DNA of 22,950 bases from a virus. The translations under genes and the position numbers were made by a program. Positions 1-5,276 of the stretch are shown piece by piece (the stretch's first letter is position 1; every line of letters starts with the position of its first letter). Where the stretch lies: positions 1 to 22,950 of IMG/VR virus record IMGVR_UViG_3300035698_009116; one strand, written 5' to 3'. The notes beneath the pieces were generated by a model. That model did not search any database, had not been told where the DNA came from, and was given only the letters and a program-made list of their open reading frames with translations.

Positions 1-210
1 AAGGGTGGGACAGATAGAAAAATGCTAAAAGGAGAATGTCCTGTTTGTGGAACAACTGTTTGCAGAATGTTACCATCTAAAAAGACAACGAGTCTTAAAT
101 CTTCTCAGTCATCGAAAGTCTCTCAATCTACAGAAACAGAATCTCCTAAAAGCTTAGAACGAAAAACAAATATAGAAAAAGAAGTTAACGAATGGGATAA
201 TATAATATAG
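1..210 (+). CDS. C-terminal part of a DUF5679-like zinc-ribbon protein (5' end outside window)
   Basis: The reading frame is open to the left edge, so the first ATG in view (position 22) need not be the start. The visible part reads KGGTDRKMLKGECPVCGTTVCRML. That resembles the C-terminal half of short DUF5679-type zinc-ribbon proteins, where a basic stretch is followed by KGxCPVCGT and an Arg; the first CxxC pair would lie upstream. After the ribbon comes a Ser/Thr/Lys-rich, probably disordered tail of about 45 residues ending in EWDNII. It stops at TAG, four bases before a promoter -35 box. The zinc-ribbon reading is family knowledge applied to a fragment; function unknown. Confidence 0.6.
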   Translation, partial: KGGTDRKMLKGECPVCGTTVCRMLPSKKTTSLKSSQSSKVSQSTETESPKSLERKTNIEKEVNEWDNII

Positions 211-213
211 ACC

Positions 214-242
214 TTGACAAGCATCAAAAAATTTGATATGGT
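214..242 (+). promoter_or_regulatory. sigma-70-type promoter upstream of tRNA-like gene 1
   Basis: A perfect TTGACA at 214-219, a 17-base spacer and TATGGT at 237-242, with TGA just before the -10 (extended -10 form TGN). It starts four bases after the preceding stop codon. Transcription would begin near 249 and run through the inverted-repeat element at 299-360, tRNA-like gene 1 and the gene at 528. Inferred from consensus only. Confidence 0.6.
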
Positions 243-298
243 GATAAATGAAGGAATTCATAATCAAGAATTTGTCTATGGGGGACAAATAGACAATA

Positions 299-360
299 GG
301 TCAACCTAAACCAAAGGGCCGCTCCCCCATACCTCCTTCAGGTTGACCAGCGGCCTTTTG
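299..360 (+). other. interleaved inverted repeats (A-B-A'-B'), structured RNA candidate
   Basis: Two perfect or near-perfect inverted repeats cross each other. Arm A is GGTCAACCT (299-307), complementary to 340-348 over 9 bp. Arm B (312-323, core GGGCCGCT) is complementary to 349-360 over 12 bp with one G-U. A' and B' touch with no spacer. The segments between are 4 and 16 bases long. Because the 4-base connector cannot span both helices if they stack, the two helices are probably alternative folds or form only partly together. The element is GC-rich in an AT-rich genome and ends 5 bases before tRNA-like gene 1. B' ends in CCTTTT, so a weak terminator or attenuator is possible, although the B loop is long (25 bases). 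Confidence 0.65.
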
Positions 361-365
361 ATTTA

Positions 366-503
366 GCGTGGTGGCGTAATGGGTAAACGCAGTAGTAGAA
401 ACATTTATCACTACTTTTCTGCTTAGACGATTTCTATGCAGAGTTGCAAACAAAAATGAGTTTGCTATAAGAAACCTGTCAGGTTCGAATCCTGACCCAC
501 GCA
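366..503 (+). tRNA. class II (Leu-like) tRNA gene with a long internal insertion; anticodon unresolved
   Basis: The 5' half reads as a tRNA acceptor and D-arm: GCGTGG, then TGGCGTAAT, GGGTA, ACGC, the typical Leu pattern. The 3' half is a textbook T-arm, GTCAGG-TTCGAAT-CCTGAC, followed by CCACGC that pairs with 366-371, and A503 as discriminator. No CCA is encoded. Between D-stem and T-arm lie 87 bases, about 50 more than a class II tRNA needs. This middle part holds several competing hairpins: AGTAGT/ACTACT at 391-396/410-415, TCTGC/GCAGA at 418-422/438-442, GCAAAC/GTTTGC at 446-451/460-465. The anticodon stem cannot be fixed by eye. An intron-like insertion is the simplest reading; a decayed tRNA is the alternative. 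Confidence 0.65.
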
Positions 504-527
504 CAAAAAAATTAAATTATTTTTAGC

Positions 528-1298
528 ATGACAAATAATATTGAAGAAGAAAATAACTTCGAAGTAAGAGATCTAAGAAGTAAAGAAAAATTTATTGTTG
601 ATGATAAGTTTTTAAATGGTTATGCTAGATTTCTTGGAATCTATGCTGTTGGTGTGTATACTTCTCTATGCAGACATGCCAATAAGCAGCAAAAGAGTTG
701 GCCATCTATTAAAAAAATATCTCAAGAATTGAACATAAGCAGAAATAAGATAATCGAAAGTGTTAAATATTTAGAATTTTGGAAAATTGTTAAGAAAAAA
801 AGAGTAGGAAAACAATTAACTAATAGATATTTTCTAATAGATAAAAAACAATGGAAGCCATTGAGTGAAACTCATGTCAGGGACTTCAGTGAAGTTCACA
901 ACATAAACTTCACGAGTTTACGTGATAAACTTCACGAGTTCACCACAAGGACTTCTAATAGAAAGGAAACACAAGAGAAAGGAAACACAATAGAAAAAGA
1001 AGAACCCTTTTCTCTTAAAGAAAAATTAAAGATAATGTTCGAAGACCCTAAGCACCATATTAGAATCGTAGCATTATATTGGGATTTTAAAAAAATTAAA
1101 ATAGATAATCATGATCAATATCAAGCGTTTATTAAGAGAGATGCCACAGCAGCCAAAGAACTCGTAGGTTTTTCCAATGAACAAATTATAAAAGTAATGG
1201 AATATTTAGAGGTCAATGAAACCTTTAAATGGAATATTTTTACACTCATAAAGTATTTAGGAGAAAATCTTGATAGAATTAAACCAATAAATCAATAA
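528..1298 (+). CDS. winged-helix replication initiator / helicase-loader-like protein
   Basis: 256 residues. Residues about 25-105 form a winged helix-turn-helix of the HTH_36 kind: a helix with YAVGVYTSLCRHAN, then SWPSIKKISQELNISRNKI as the recognition part, then a wing ending NRYFLIDKKQW. A linker of about 50 polar residues follows. The C-terminal domain (about 165-256) has the layout KRDATAAKELVGFSNEQIIK... W..FTLIKYLGE found in phage O-protein or DnaD-like replication proteins. Such proteins bind an origin and help load the helicase; a DnaB-type ATPase is encoded at 8771. No Shine-Dalgarno is visible; the start is preceded by AATTAAATTATTTTTAGC. Role is inferred from domain layout. Confidence 0.6.
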   Translation: MTNNIEEENNFEVRDLRSKEKFIVDDKFLNGYARFLGIYAVGVYTSLCRHANKQQKSWPSIKKISQELNISRNKIIESVKYLEFWKIVKKKRVGKQLTNRYFLIDKKQWKPLSETHVRDFSEVHNINFTSLRDKLHEFTTRTSNRKETQEKGNTIEKEEPFSLKEKLKIMFEDPKHHIRIVALYWDFKKIKIDNHDQYQAFIKRDATAAKELVGFSNEQIIKVMEYLEVNETFKWNIFTLIKYLGENLDRIKPINQ

Positions 1299-1312
1299 TA
1301 ATTAATAGACCA

Positions 1313-1320
1313 AAAGGTCG
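1313..1320 (+). promoter_or_regulatory. AAAGGTCG leader motif, copy 1
   Basis: AAAGGTCG lies 25 bases before the ATG at 1346. It is also the 3' arm of a small hairpin, GACC-AAAA-GGTC. Four further copies of the same 8-mer precede the genes at 16912, 19007, 20990 and 21331. Confidence 0.5.
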
Positions 1321-1345
1321 AATGAATAATTAAACAAATAGTATT

Positions 1346-1798
1346 ATGTTTAAAATAGGAGATGAAGTAAGAGGAATTGACGCTGACATTAGAGGATATG
1401 AAGGCATTATTGTCGGAATCGACAATTGTAAGTCCTATGTAGATGATAATGATGGTCGTGGTTATCAGATAAAGATTACCAAACAACCCAGAGGTGGTGG
1501 ACATGGAACTGCAGAATGGCGTATTGGAAGTATATTGAAAAGAGCAACATATTGGGAAGATTCTATACAATTAATAGGACATAAAAATATGAACACGTTA
1601 ACTTCTAAAATAAAAAGATTGTTCAATAAAAAGAAACAGCTTCAGTATAAAGCAGGTTTTATTGATGAGTGTGGGGCGAAAACAGCATTAGGTAATGAGG
1701 AATTTGAGGTTCTCGTTGATGAGTTCCATGAAGATTCTTTTACTGAACGGGCTGCAGAGAAAATCAAAGAAGACAAAGAGGCTGAAAATAAAAAGTAA
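1346..1798 (+). CDS. unknown protein, SH3/KOW-like N-terminal half and separate phage-type C-terminal half
   Basis: 150 residues. The first half starts MFKIGDEVRGI and contains GYEGIIVGI, which looks like a small beta-barrel of the SH3/KOW type. The second half, from Met82 (base 1589), begins with a basic stretch KIKRLFNKKK and ends in an acidic and lysine-rich helix (AAEKIKEDKEAE). That half resembles small phage proteins of unknown function with the order T-x-G-x-x-x-F...E..A...I..EE. The codon for Met82 is preceded by AATTAATAGGACATAAAAAT, the same leader found before many true starts here, so a separate shorter product from 1589 is plausible. Function unknown. Confidence 0.6.
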   Translation: MFKIGDEVRGIDADIRGYEGIIVGIDNCKSYVDDNDGRGYQIKITKQPRGGGHGTAEWRIGSILKRATYWEDSIQLIGHKNMNTLTSKIKRLFNKKKQLQYKAGFIDECGAKTALGNEEFEVLVDEFHEDSFTERAAEKIKEDKEAENKK

Positions 1799-1810
1799 TC
1801 TTCGAACATA

Positions 1811-1911
1811 CGGGGGTGCTTGAGTCTGGGCAAAATGGTTTTTCATAATTCCAATTCTTTAGGTATCTCAGGAAAAATGACCTGAACGCTCGATAGATTG
1901 GTCAGCCCCCG
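1811..1911 (+). ncRNA. structured RNA candidate directly upstream of tRNA-like gene 2
   Basis: Closed by CGGGGG (1811-1816) pairing with CCCCCG (1906-1911). Inside, nested helices can form: CCAAT/ATTGG (1851-1855/1897-1901), TATC/GATA (1864-1867/1892-1895) and, competing with its last pair, TCAGG/CCTGA (1868-1872/1881-1885) with an 8-base loop. An alternative TTGAG/CTCGA pairing (1820-1824/1889-1893) would cross the CCAAT helix. The stem is not followed by a T-run, so it is not a normal terminator. It ends 5-6 bases before the tRNA. Pairings were found by eye; no energy was calculated. Confidence 0.45.
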
Positions 1912-1916
1912 AATAT

Positions 1917-2032
1917 GGCATGGTGGCGGAATAGGATACGCAAATGCTGGGTAGCACTATCGTATATTGTGTCCAGTAGGAGATTGCATTAAATTGGGAA
2001 CTCCAAGTCAAGCGCAAATCTTGACCCATGCC
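1917..2032 (+). tRNA. class II (Leu-like) tRNA gene with about 31 extra bases in the anticodon arm
   Basis: Acceptor GGCATGG (1917-1923) pairs with CCATGCC (2026-2032) over 7 bp. The D-arm TGGCGGAAT...GG..ACGC is Leu-like. The anticodon stem AATGC/GCATT (1943-1947/1986-1990) encloses 38 bases instead of 7. A long variable arm (TTGG-GAACT-CCAA, 1994-2006) marks class II. The T-stem is 6 bp (GTCAAG/CTTGAC) with loop CGCAAAT, so bases 54-55 are CG where nearly all tRNAs have TT. No single excision leaving a 7-base loop places U at position 33, so the anticodon is unclear. It may be an interrupted tRNA with unusual splicing, or a decayed one. No CCA encoded. Confidence 0.6.
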
Positions 2033-2058
2033 TTAAAATAGAAATACATAAATGATAG

Positions 2059-2140
2059 TTCTTTTCTGGGGGGTGCGTTATAGTCGCAAAAGTCAGATTT
2101 GCTAACTGATATATGTGTAATCCATAGCTCCCCAAAAGAG
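2059..2140 (+). other. structured intergenic element with a long GC-containing closing helix
   Basis: CTTTT-CT-GGGGGG (2061-2073) pairs with CTCCCC-AAAAG (2128-2138): 11 bp with one G-U and a 2-base bulge, extendable outward by two pairs. Inside are a hairpin TGCG-TTATAGT-CGCA (2074-2088) and a weaker TCAG/CTGA hairpin, giving a three-way-junction layout. It lies in the 227-base gap between tRNA-like gene 2 and the next gene. No T-run follows. No gene is visible here. Confidence 0.4.
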
Positions 2141-2173
2141 AATTATTAAAACAGAAATACATCATTAAAGGGG

Positions 2174-2240
2174 ATAGTGTATAAGTTGAGCCACAAAGCC
2201 AATAAAACAAGGGGGCATTTTCAAGAATAGTGTATAAGTT
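2174..2240 (+). repeat. 14-base direct repeat, two copies 53 bases apart
   Basis: ATAGTGTATAAGTT occurs at 2174-2187 and 2227-2240, the second copy ending 19 bases before the start codon at 2260. A second short pair, AGAAATACAT, occurs at 2040-2049 and 2153-2162. Together they mark the 2033-2259 gap as a small repeat-bearing regulatory region. Function unknown; duplicated protein-binding sites are one option. Confidence 0.5.
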
Positions 2241-2259
2241 AACTATTAATATAAATAAA

Positions 2260-2670
2260 ATGGAAAAAAAGATAAAGAAAAAAGATATAGAAAGTGGTTG
2301 CCTTTTAATGAAAGATGGCACAAGAGAATGCTTTGGAGCAGTAATTACTGGTGTCTATAATGATAAAGATATGACTGAAAAAGAAATAGAGAAAGAGATA
2401 TTTGAAATAGTATATACTTGGGGTAGGATTGGAGTCAAAACAGATGAAAAATGTAATACTTTTCAAAGGCTTATTAAGCAACTTTGCCATCAATCCAAGA
2501 AAGAACTATTAGAGAAAAAAGATAAAGAAATAAGACAATATGCTTACGATTGGGCTGATGAGATGTGGGAAATAAATGCTTTTAATCCTGATAAATGGGA
2601 AGGAGAAGAAGAAGAAGTCTATGCCTCTATTGTTTCTTATTTGGAAGGGCATCACTTACCATTAAAATAA
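2260..2670 (+). CDS. unknown acidic protein
   Basis: 136 residues from the ATG at 2260, which follows an AT-rich leader (AATATAAATAAA). An in-frame GTG at 2230 would add ten residues but lies inside the second copy of a 14-base direct repeat, so the ATG is preferred. The protein is rich in Lys and Glu, with a central helical stretch and a C-terminal half containing YAYDWADEMWEINAF and an acidic run GEEEEVY. No family recognised. It is the first of a run of small unknown genes reaching to 3743. Confidence 0.6.
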   Translation: MEKKIKKKDIESGCLLMKDGTRECFGAVITGVYNDKDMTEKEIEKEIFEIVYTWGRIGVKTDEKCNTFQRLIKQLCHQSKKELLEKKDKEIRQYAYDWADEMWEINAFNPDKWEGEEEEVYASIVSYLEGHHLPLK

Positions 2671-2674
2671 ACTT

Positions 2675-3019
2675 ATGAATGAAGCAAAAATAATAAAAGA
2701 ATTTGATAAAAAGTTTCCGAGTTGGAAAAATACAAAGTTTGATTGGAAAACTGGTGATATAGAATATAAACAAGATACCAAAGGAACAGAGGTAATGATT
2801 GTGGCAAAAAGGAAAGAGATAAAAGATTTCTGGCTCTCAAAATTATCTATCCAGAAGAAAGAATTACTAGAGAAGATAATGGAAACTGCCGAAATAGACA
2901 TAAGCTTATTCCCTGCTTTTCCTAAAAAGAAAATGACAATAGAAAATATGATAATTCTGGCTGTAAAATTAGGGATAGCAAAAGCCGTTAATGAAAAAAA
3001 CGAGAAATGTATAGATTAA
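2675..3019 (+). CDS. unknown protein
   Basis: 114 residues, starting four bases after the preceding stop. The first 45 residues are charged and aromatic (KKFPSWKNTKFDWKTGDI). The middle is a probable helix (WLSKLSIQKKELLEKIMETAEID), and the C-terminal part has KMTIENMIILAVKLGIAKA, again helical. No family recognised. Its last 13 bases overlap the start of the next small gene in another frame. Confidence 0.55.
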   Translation: MNEAKIIKEFDKKFPSWKNTKFDWKTGDIEYKQDTKGTEVMIVAKRKEIKDFWLSKLSIQKKELLEKIMETAEIDISLFPAFPKKKMTIENMIILAVKLGIAKAVNEKNEKCID

Positions 3020-3117
3020 CAAGATTTTTGTATAGATTTAGAAATCAATATCATATTCATGGTTGGTATATGTCATTATCATTAATTATAAAAATAGCGT
3101 GGATACAATCAAAATAA
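3007..3117 (+). CDS. 36-residue basic aromatic mini-protein
   Basis: Starts at an ATG overlapping the end of the preceding gene by 13 bases and ends at TAA. The product begins MYRLTRFLYRFRNQYHIHGW and ends MSLSLIIKIAWIQSK. The C-terminal pattern (Y/W-M-S-x-x-x-x-I-K-I-A-W) is like that of small phage proteins of unknown function. Its density of aromatic and basic residues and its translational overlap argue for a real gene; there is no homology proof. Confidence 0.4.
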   Translation: MYRLTRFLYRFRNQYHIHGWYMSLSLIIKIAWIQSK

Positions 3118-3121
3118 ATAT

Positions 3122-3298
3122 ATGAAAAAATATGAAACAATGAATTGCCCAAATTGTAAGCGATTAATGACTCGAGAAATAAAAGAATCGTATTTTGAAC
3201 CATGTTTTCATTGTCGTTATTGTGATAAATATTTTGATTTGAATGGTAAAGAAAAAATGCTACATGAAATAAAAAAATTAGAAGATATTAATAATTAA
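3122..3298 (+). CDS. 58-residue double-CxxC zinc-ribbon protein
   Basis: Begins MKKYETMNCPNCKRLM and contains a second pair in PCFHCRYCDKYF, so CPNC (residues 9-12) and CxxC (about 30-36) could hold one zinc ion. The rest is a lysine- and glutamate-rich helix. It starts five bases after the previous stop and ends AATAATTAA, directly before the leader of the next gene. Small zinc ribbons of this kind are frequent in phage early regions; partner and function unknown. Confidence 0.6.
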   Translation: MKKYETMNCPNCKRLMTREIKESYFEPCFHCRYCDKYFDLNGKEKMLHEIKKLEDINN

Positions 3299-3309
3299 CA
3301 TAAAAAAAT

Positions 3310-3561
3310 ATGGAAGAAATAATAAAAATAGTAGTTTTTGTGGAAGAAATTCTTAGTTATTTTACGAACATAAAGAAAGGTCTTTATAGCGATATTGTGT
3401 GGTATGAACTTTTAAGAGATACTGGTGGATACCTGAAAGATAAGAATAACAAAAATTTTATTGAATATCTTGATTTCACTCTCAATATACAGAAAAAAGA
3501 CATTGTTAAAATTGAGAAGAATTATCTTAAAAGAATTAAAGAAGTTAAAAAGAATTTTTAA
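3310..3561 (+). CDS. unknown small helical protein
   Basis: 83 residues, preceded by AATTAACATAAAAAAAT. The sequence is mostly helical, with a hydrophobic and acidic start (EEIIKIVVFVEEILSYF) and a basic end (YLKRIKEVKKNF). No motif recognised. It sits between the zinc-ribbon mini-protein and a 58-residue acidic protein. Confidence 0.5.
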   Translation: MEEIIKIVVFVEEILSYFTNIKKGLYSDIVWYELLRDTGGYLKDKNNKNFIEYLDFTLNIQKKDIVKIEKNYLKRIKEVKKNF

Positions 3562-3566
3562 AAAAT

Positions 3567-3743
3567 ATGAAAATAATAATAAAAGCAGAAGGAGATAAAG
3601 ATAAAATAGATATGGTACTCTCTAATGAAGAAATAGATACTCCTAGTTTTATTGATATGATTATTGAAGGAGAAGAATATCAAGTGCCAATAGATGATTT
3701 ATATGATGCGATTTGGGCATTAAAAAGTAATAGCGGAAAATGA
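3567..3743 (+). CDS. 58-residue acidic protein
   Basis: Starts five bases after the preceding stop. It reads MKIIIKAEGDKDKIDMVLSN at the N-terminus and ends DDLYDAIWALKSNSGK. Its TGA stop overlaps the next ATG as ATGA (3740-3743), typical of translational coupling to the metallophosphoesterase. Acidic and probably a small alpha/beta fold; function unknown. Confidence 0.5.
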   Translation: MKIIIKAEGDKDKIDMVLSNEEIDTPSFIDMIIEGEEYQVPIDDLYDAIWALKSNSGK

Positions 3744-4276
3744 AAAAAAATATAATGAATAAGTATTCATATTGGTTCACGGCCGATGAGCACTTTTCAC
3801 ATAATAATATTTTAAAGTACTGCAACCGCCCATTTAAGAGTATAGAAAGTATGAATAATGCGATTATTAATCGTCACAATGCAGTGGTGAATGATAATGA
3901 TATTGTTATCCATGCAGGAGATTTTACATTCAAAGAACCAGAAAAATATATTGAAAGATTAAAAGGTAAACATATTTTTATTAAAGGTTCGCACGATAAA
4001 TGGATTCCAGAAGAAGGTGCTTTAAAAATATGGGAAAAAGAAATTGAGGGGATTTATATAGTTGTGTGCCATTACGCTATGAGGACTTGGGCGAGGTCTC
4101 ATTATAATTCTTGGCAGTTATTCGGGCATAGCCACGGACAATTAGAAGGAATGGGAAAGCAAATGGACATAGGCGTTGATACTCATAACTTTTACCCATA
4201 TTCATTTGACCAAATTAAAAAAGTAATGGATAAAAAAGAAGATAATTTTAATCTTGTAGAAAAACATGAAAAATAA
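3740..4276 (+). CDS. calcineurin-like metallophosphoesterase
   Basis: 178 residues with the full metal-binding motif series. DxH is at residues 16-18 (ADEHFSH), GD at 60-61 (HAGDF), a GSHD variant of GNHD at 83-86, a lone His at 111 (VVCHYAM) and GHSH at 129-132. This is the small phage or bacterial phosphoesterase type that begins YWFTADEHFSHNNIL and binds two metal ions; substrates are phosphomono- or diesters, possibly nucleic acid ends or cyclic nucleotides. The start at 3740 is chosen for the ATGA overlap; Met6 is an alternative. The next gene overlaps its end by 11 bases. The Asn-to-Ser change in the GNHD motif is unusual, because that Asn normally ligates metal. Confidence 0.85.
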   Translation: MKKNIMNKYSYWFTADEHFSHNNILKYCNRPFKSIESMNNAIINRHNAVVNDNDIVIHAGDFTFKEPEKYIERLKGKHIFIKGSHDKWIPEEGALKIWEKEIEGIYIVVCHYAMRTWARSHYNSWQLFGHSHGQLEGMGKQMDIGVDTHNFYPYSFDQIKKVMDKKEDNFNLVEKHEK

Positions 4277-4652
4277 AACATGGAAATCTACACAAAAAGA
4301 TATAGATAAAATGATAGAACTTTATAAATCAGGTATTTCTATGAGTGAAATTGGTAGAATGTTAGAATTAGACCATACTTCTGTTATGTATTGGGTAAAA
4401 AAATATATTAAGGAAGGGAAGGCAATAACGATGCCATTTAAGGTAGGAAGACCACGTAAAAAAATTCTATCAAGATCAAAAACAAAGAAGAAAAGAGGTG
4501 GCGATAGATATGGTAAAATACGTCTTGCAAAAGATGTATGTCAATCTTGTGGTAAAAAGAAAGAAGAGTTTGACCCAAAAATGCGCTTAACAAATTTTTG
4601 TTCTATTAAATGTTGGGATGATAAAACAATGGGAAAGAATTATTATAATTAA
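4266..4652 (+). CDS. HTH DNA-binding protein with C-terminal zinc finger
   Basis: 128 residues. Residues 5-45 are a resolvase-type helix-turn-helix (IDKMIELYKSGISMSEIGRM, then LDHTSVMYWVKKY). Next is a basic linker with a GRPRKK AT-hook-like core. The C-terminal part (about 86-120) has CQSCGKK...NFCSIKC, four cysteines for one zinc. It overlaps the phosphoesterase gene by 11 bases. The layout fits a small phage transcription regulator binding AT-rich DNA. Target unknown. Confidence 0.65.
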   Translation: MKNKTWKSTQKDIDKMIELYKSGISMSEIGRMLELDHTSVMYWVKKYIKEGKAITMPFKVGRPRKKILSRSKTKKKRGGDRYGKIRLAKDVCQSCGKKKEEFDPKMRLTNFCSIKCWDDKTMGKNYYN

Positions 4653-4661
4653 CTTAAAACC

Positions 4662-5144
4662 ATGGACATATTTAAAGCTTGGGACAAAAATAAAAAAGAA
4701 TGGGTTAAACATTTTTCTATAAATCCAGAAGGCTCAGTTTTTACAGATGAATTGTCTGACGAGAGAAATCCAGATATAATTCTTTCTAGATATGCTGGTT
4801 CAAATGACAAGAATGGCAATCGAGTATTCGGAAAAGATATAATAAAAGTGGAAATATGTGGGGTTCCTAGTGGGAAAGACCCTGAAGAAAAGTTTTTAAG
4901 AGAAATAATTGGAGAAGTAGGAATTAAAAATATTGCCGAGAGAGAAGAATTCTATAATGGGCTTTGGAAAGTGGAAGATTATGGTTTTGCTTTTGTTCTT
5001 AAAAGCTTAGAAGATAAAAAAATAGGAAAGAATATCTTTGACGCGCAGACTGTTCTCGGATATTTAGGGAAATTGTCAGAAATAGAAATAGAAATAATTG
5101 GCAATGAATTTGAAAACCCCAAATTATTAAATAAAAAAATATGA
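4662..5144 (+). CDS. YopX-family phage protein
   Basis: 160 residues with the YopX hallmarks in order. The N-terminus is IFKAWDKNKKEWV. The central motif is RYAGSNDKNGNRVFGKDIIKV, corresponding to the usual tGlkDknGkeIyeGDIV. The C-terminus is IIGNEFENPKLL, corresponding to viGNiyenPeLL. YopX proteins are common in phages and prophages of many bacteria; their biochemical role is not established. The gene starts after AATTAACTTAAAACC and ends in TGA, with an in-frame TAA two codons later. It is followed by a promoter. Confidence 0.85.
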   Translation: MDIFKAWDKNKKEWVKHFSINPEGSVFTDELSDERNPDIILSRYAGSNDKNGNRVFGKDIIKVEICGVPSGKDPEEKFLREIIGEVGIKNIAEREEFYNGLWKVEDYGFAFVLKSLEDKKIGKNIFDAQTVLGYLGKLSEIEIEIIGNEFENPKLLNKKI

Positions 5145-5174
5145 GTATAAAAATTATTTATTGTATTAGTACTA

Positions 5175-5202
5175 TTGACAATTGAATATATAGGTTTATA
5201 CT
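5175..5202 (+). promoter_or_regulatory. sigma-70-type promoter upstream of the endonuclease gene
   Basis: TTGACA at 5175-5180, 16-base spacer, TATACT at 5197-5202 (five of six matches). It is the best consensus promoter in the window. The predicted start near 5209 would place the pseudoknot-like element at the very 5' end of the transcript. Confidence 0.7.
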
Positions 5203-5210
5203 AAAAGAGT

Positions 5211-5261
5211 AGCTGTGGGTTCTAATTTATGCCCTCGCATAGCCCACAGCTTAGCGGGGGC
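5211..5261 (+). other. pseudoknot-like element at the 5' end of the endonuclease mRNA
   Basis: Arm A AGCTGTGGG (5211-5219) pairs with CCCACAGCT (5243-5251), 9 bp plus one possible T-G. Arm B GCCCTCGC (5231-5238) pairs with GCGGGGGC (5254-5261), 8 bp with one wobble. The order A-B-A'-B' is a pseudoknot topology with connectors of 10, 4 and 2 bases. The arms are GC-rich in an AT-rich genome. B' ends 3 bases before ATG 5265 and 15 before ATG 5277, so the fold could cover or control translation of the endonuclease. The same A-B-A'-B' order is seen at 299-360. Confidence 0.65.
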
Positions 5262-5276
5262 TTTATGTATAAAATT

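Noticed and set aside
299-360. Plain rho-independent terminator
   Set aside because: The B stem is followed by only TTTTG and has a 25-base loop, and a second inverted repeat crosses it. A terminator role is possible but does not explain the arrangement.
301-504. Reverse-strand open frame over tRNA-like gene 1
   Set aside because: It covers the inverted repeats and tRNA and has no protein-like composition or leader. All reverse frames in the window are shadows of plus-strand features.
2230-2259. GTG start for the gene at 2260
   Set aside because: It lies in the second copy of a 14-base direct repeat and lacks the AT-rich leader seen before the ATG.
5229-5276. Endonuclease start at 5229
   Set aside because: That ATG lies within the pseudoknot-like arms and the added residues (MPSHSPQLSGG) do not look like a conserved N-terminus.
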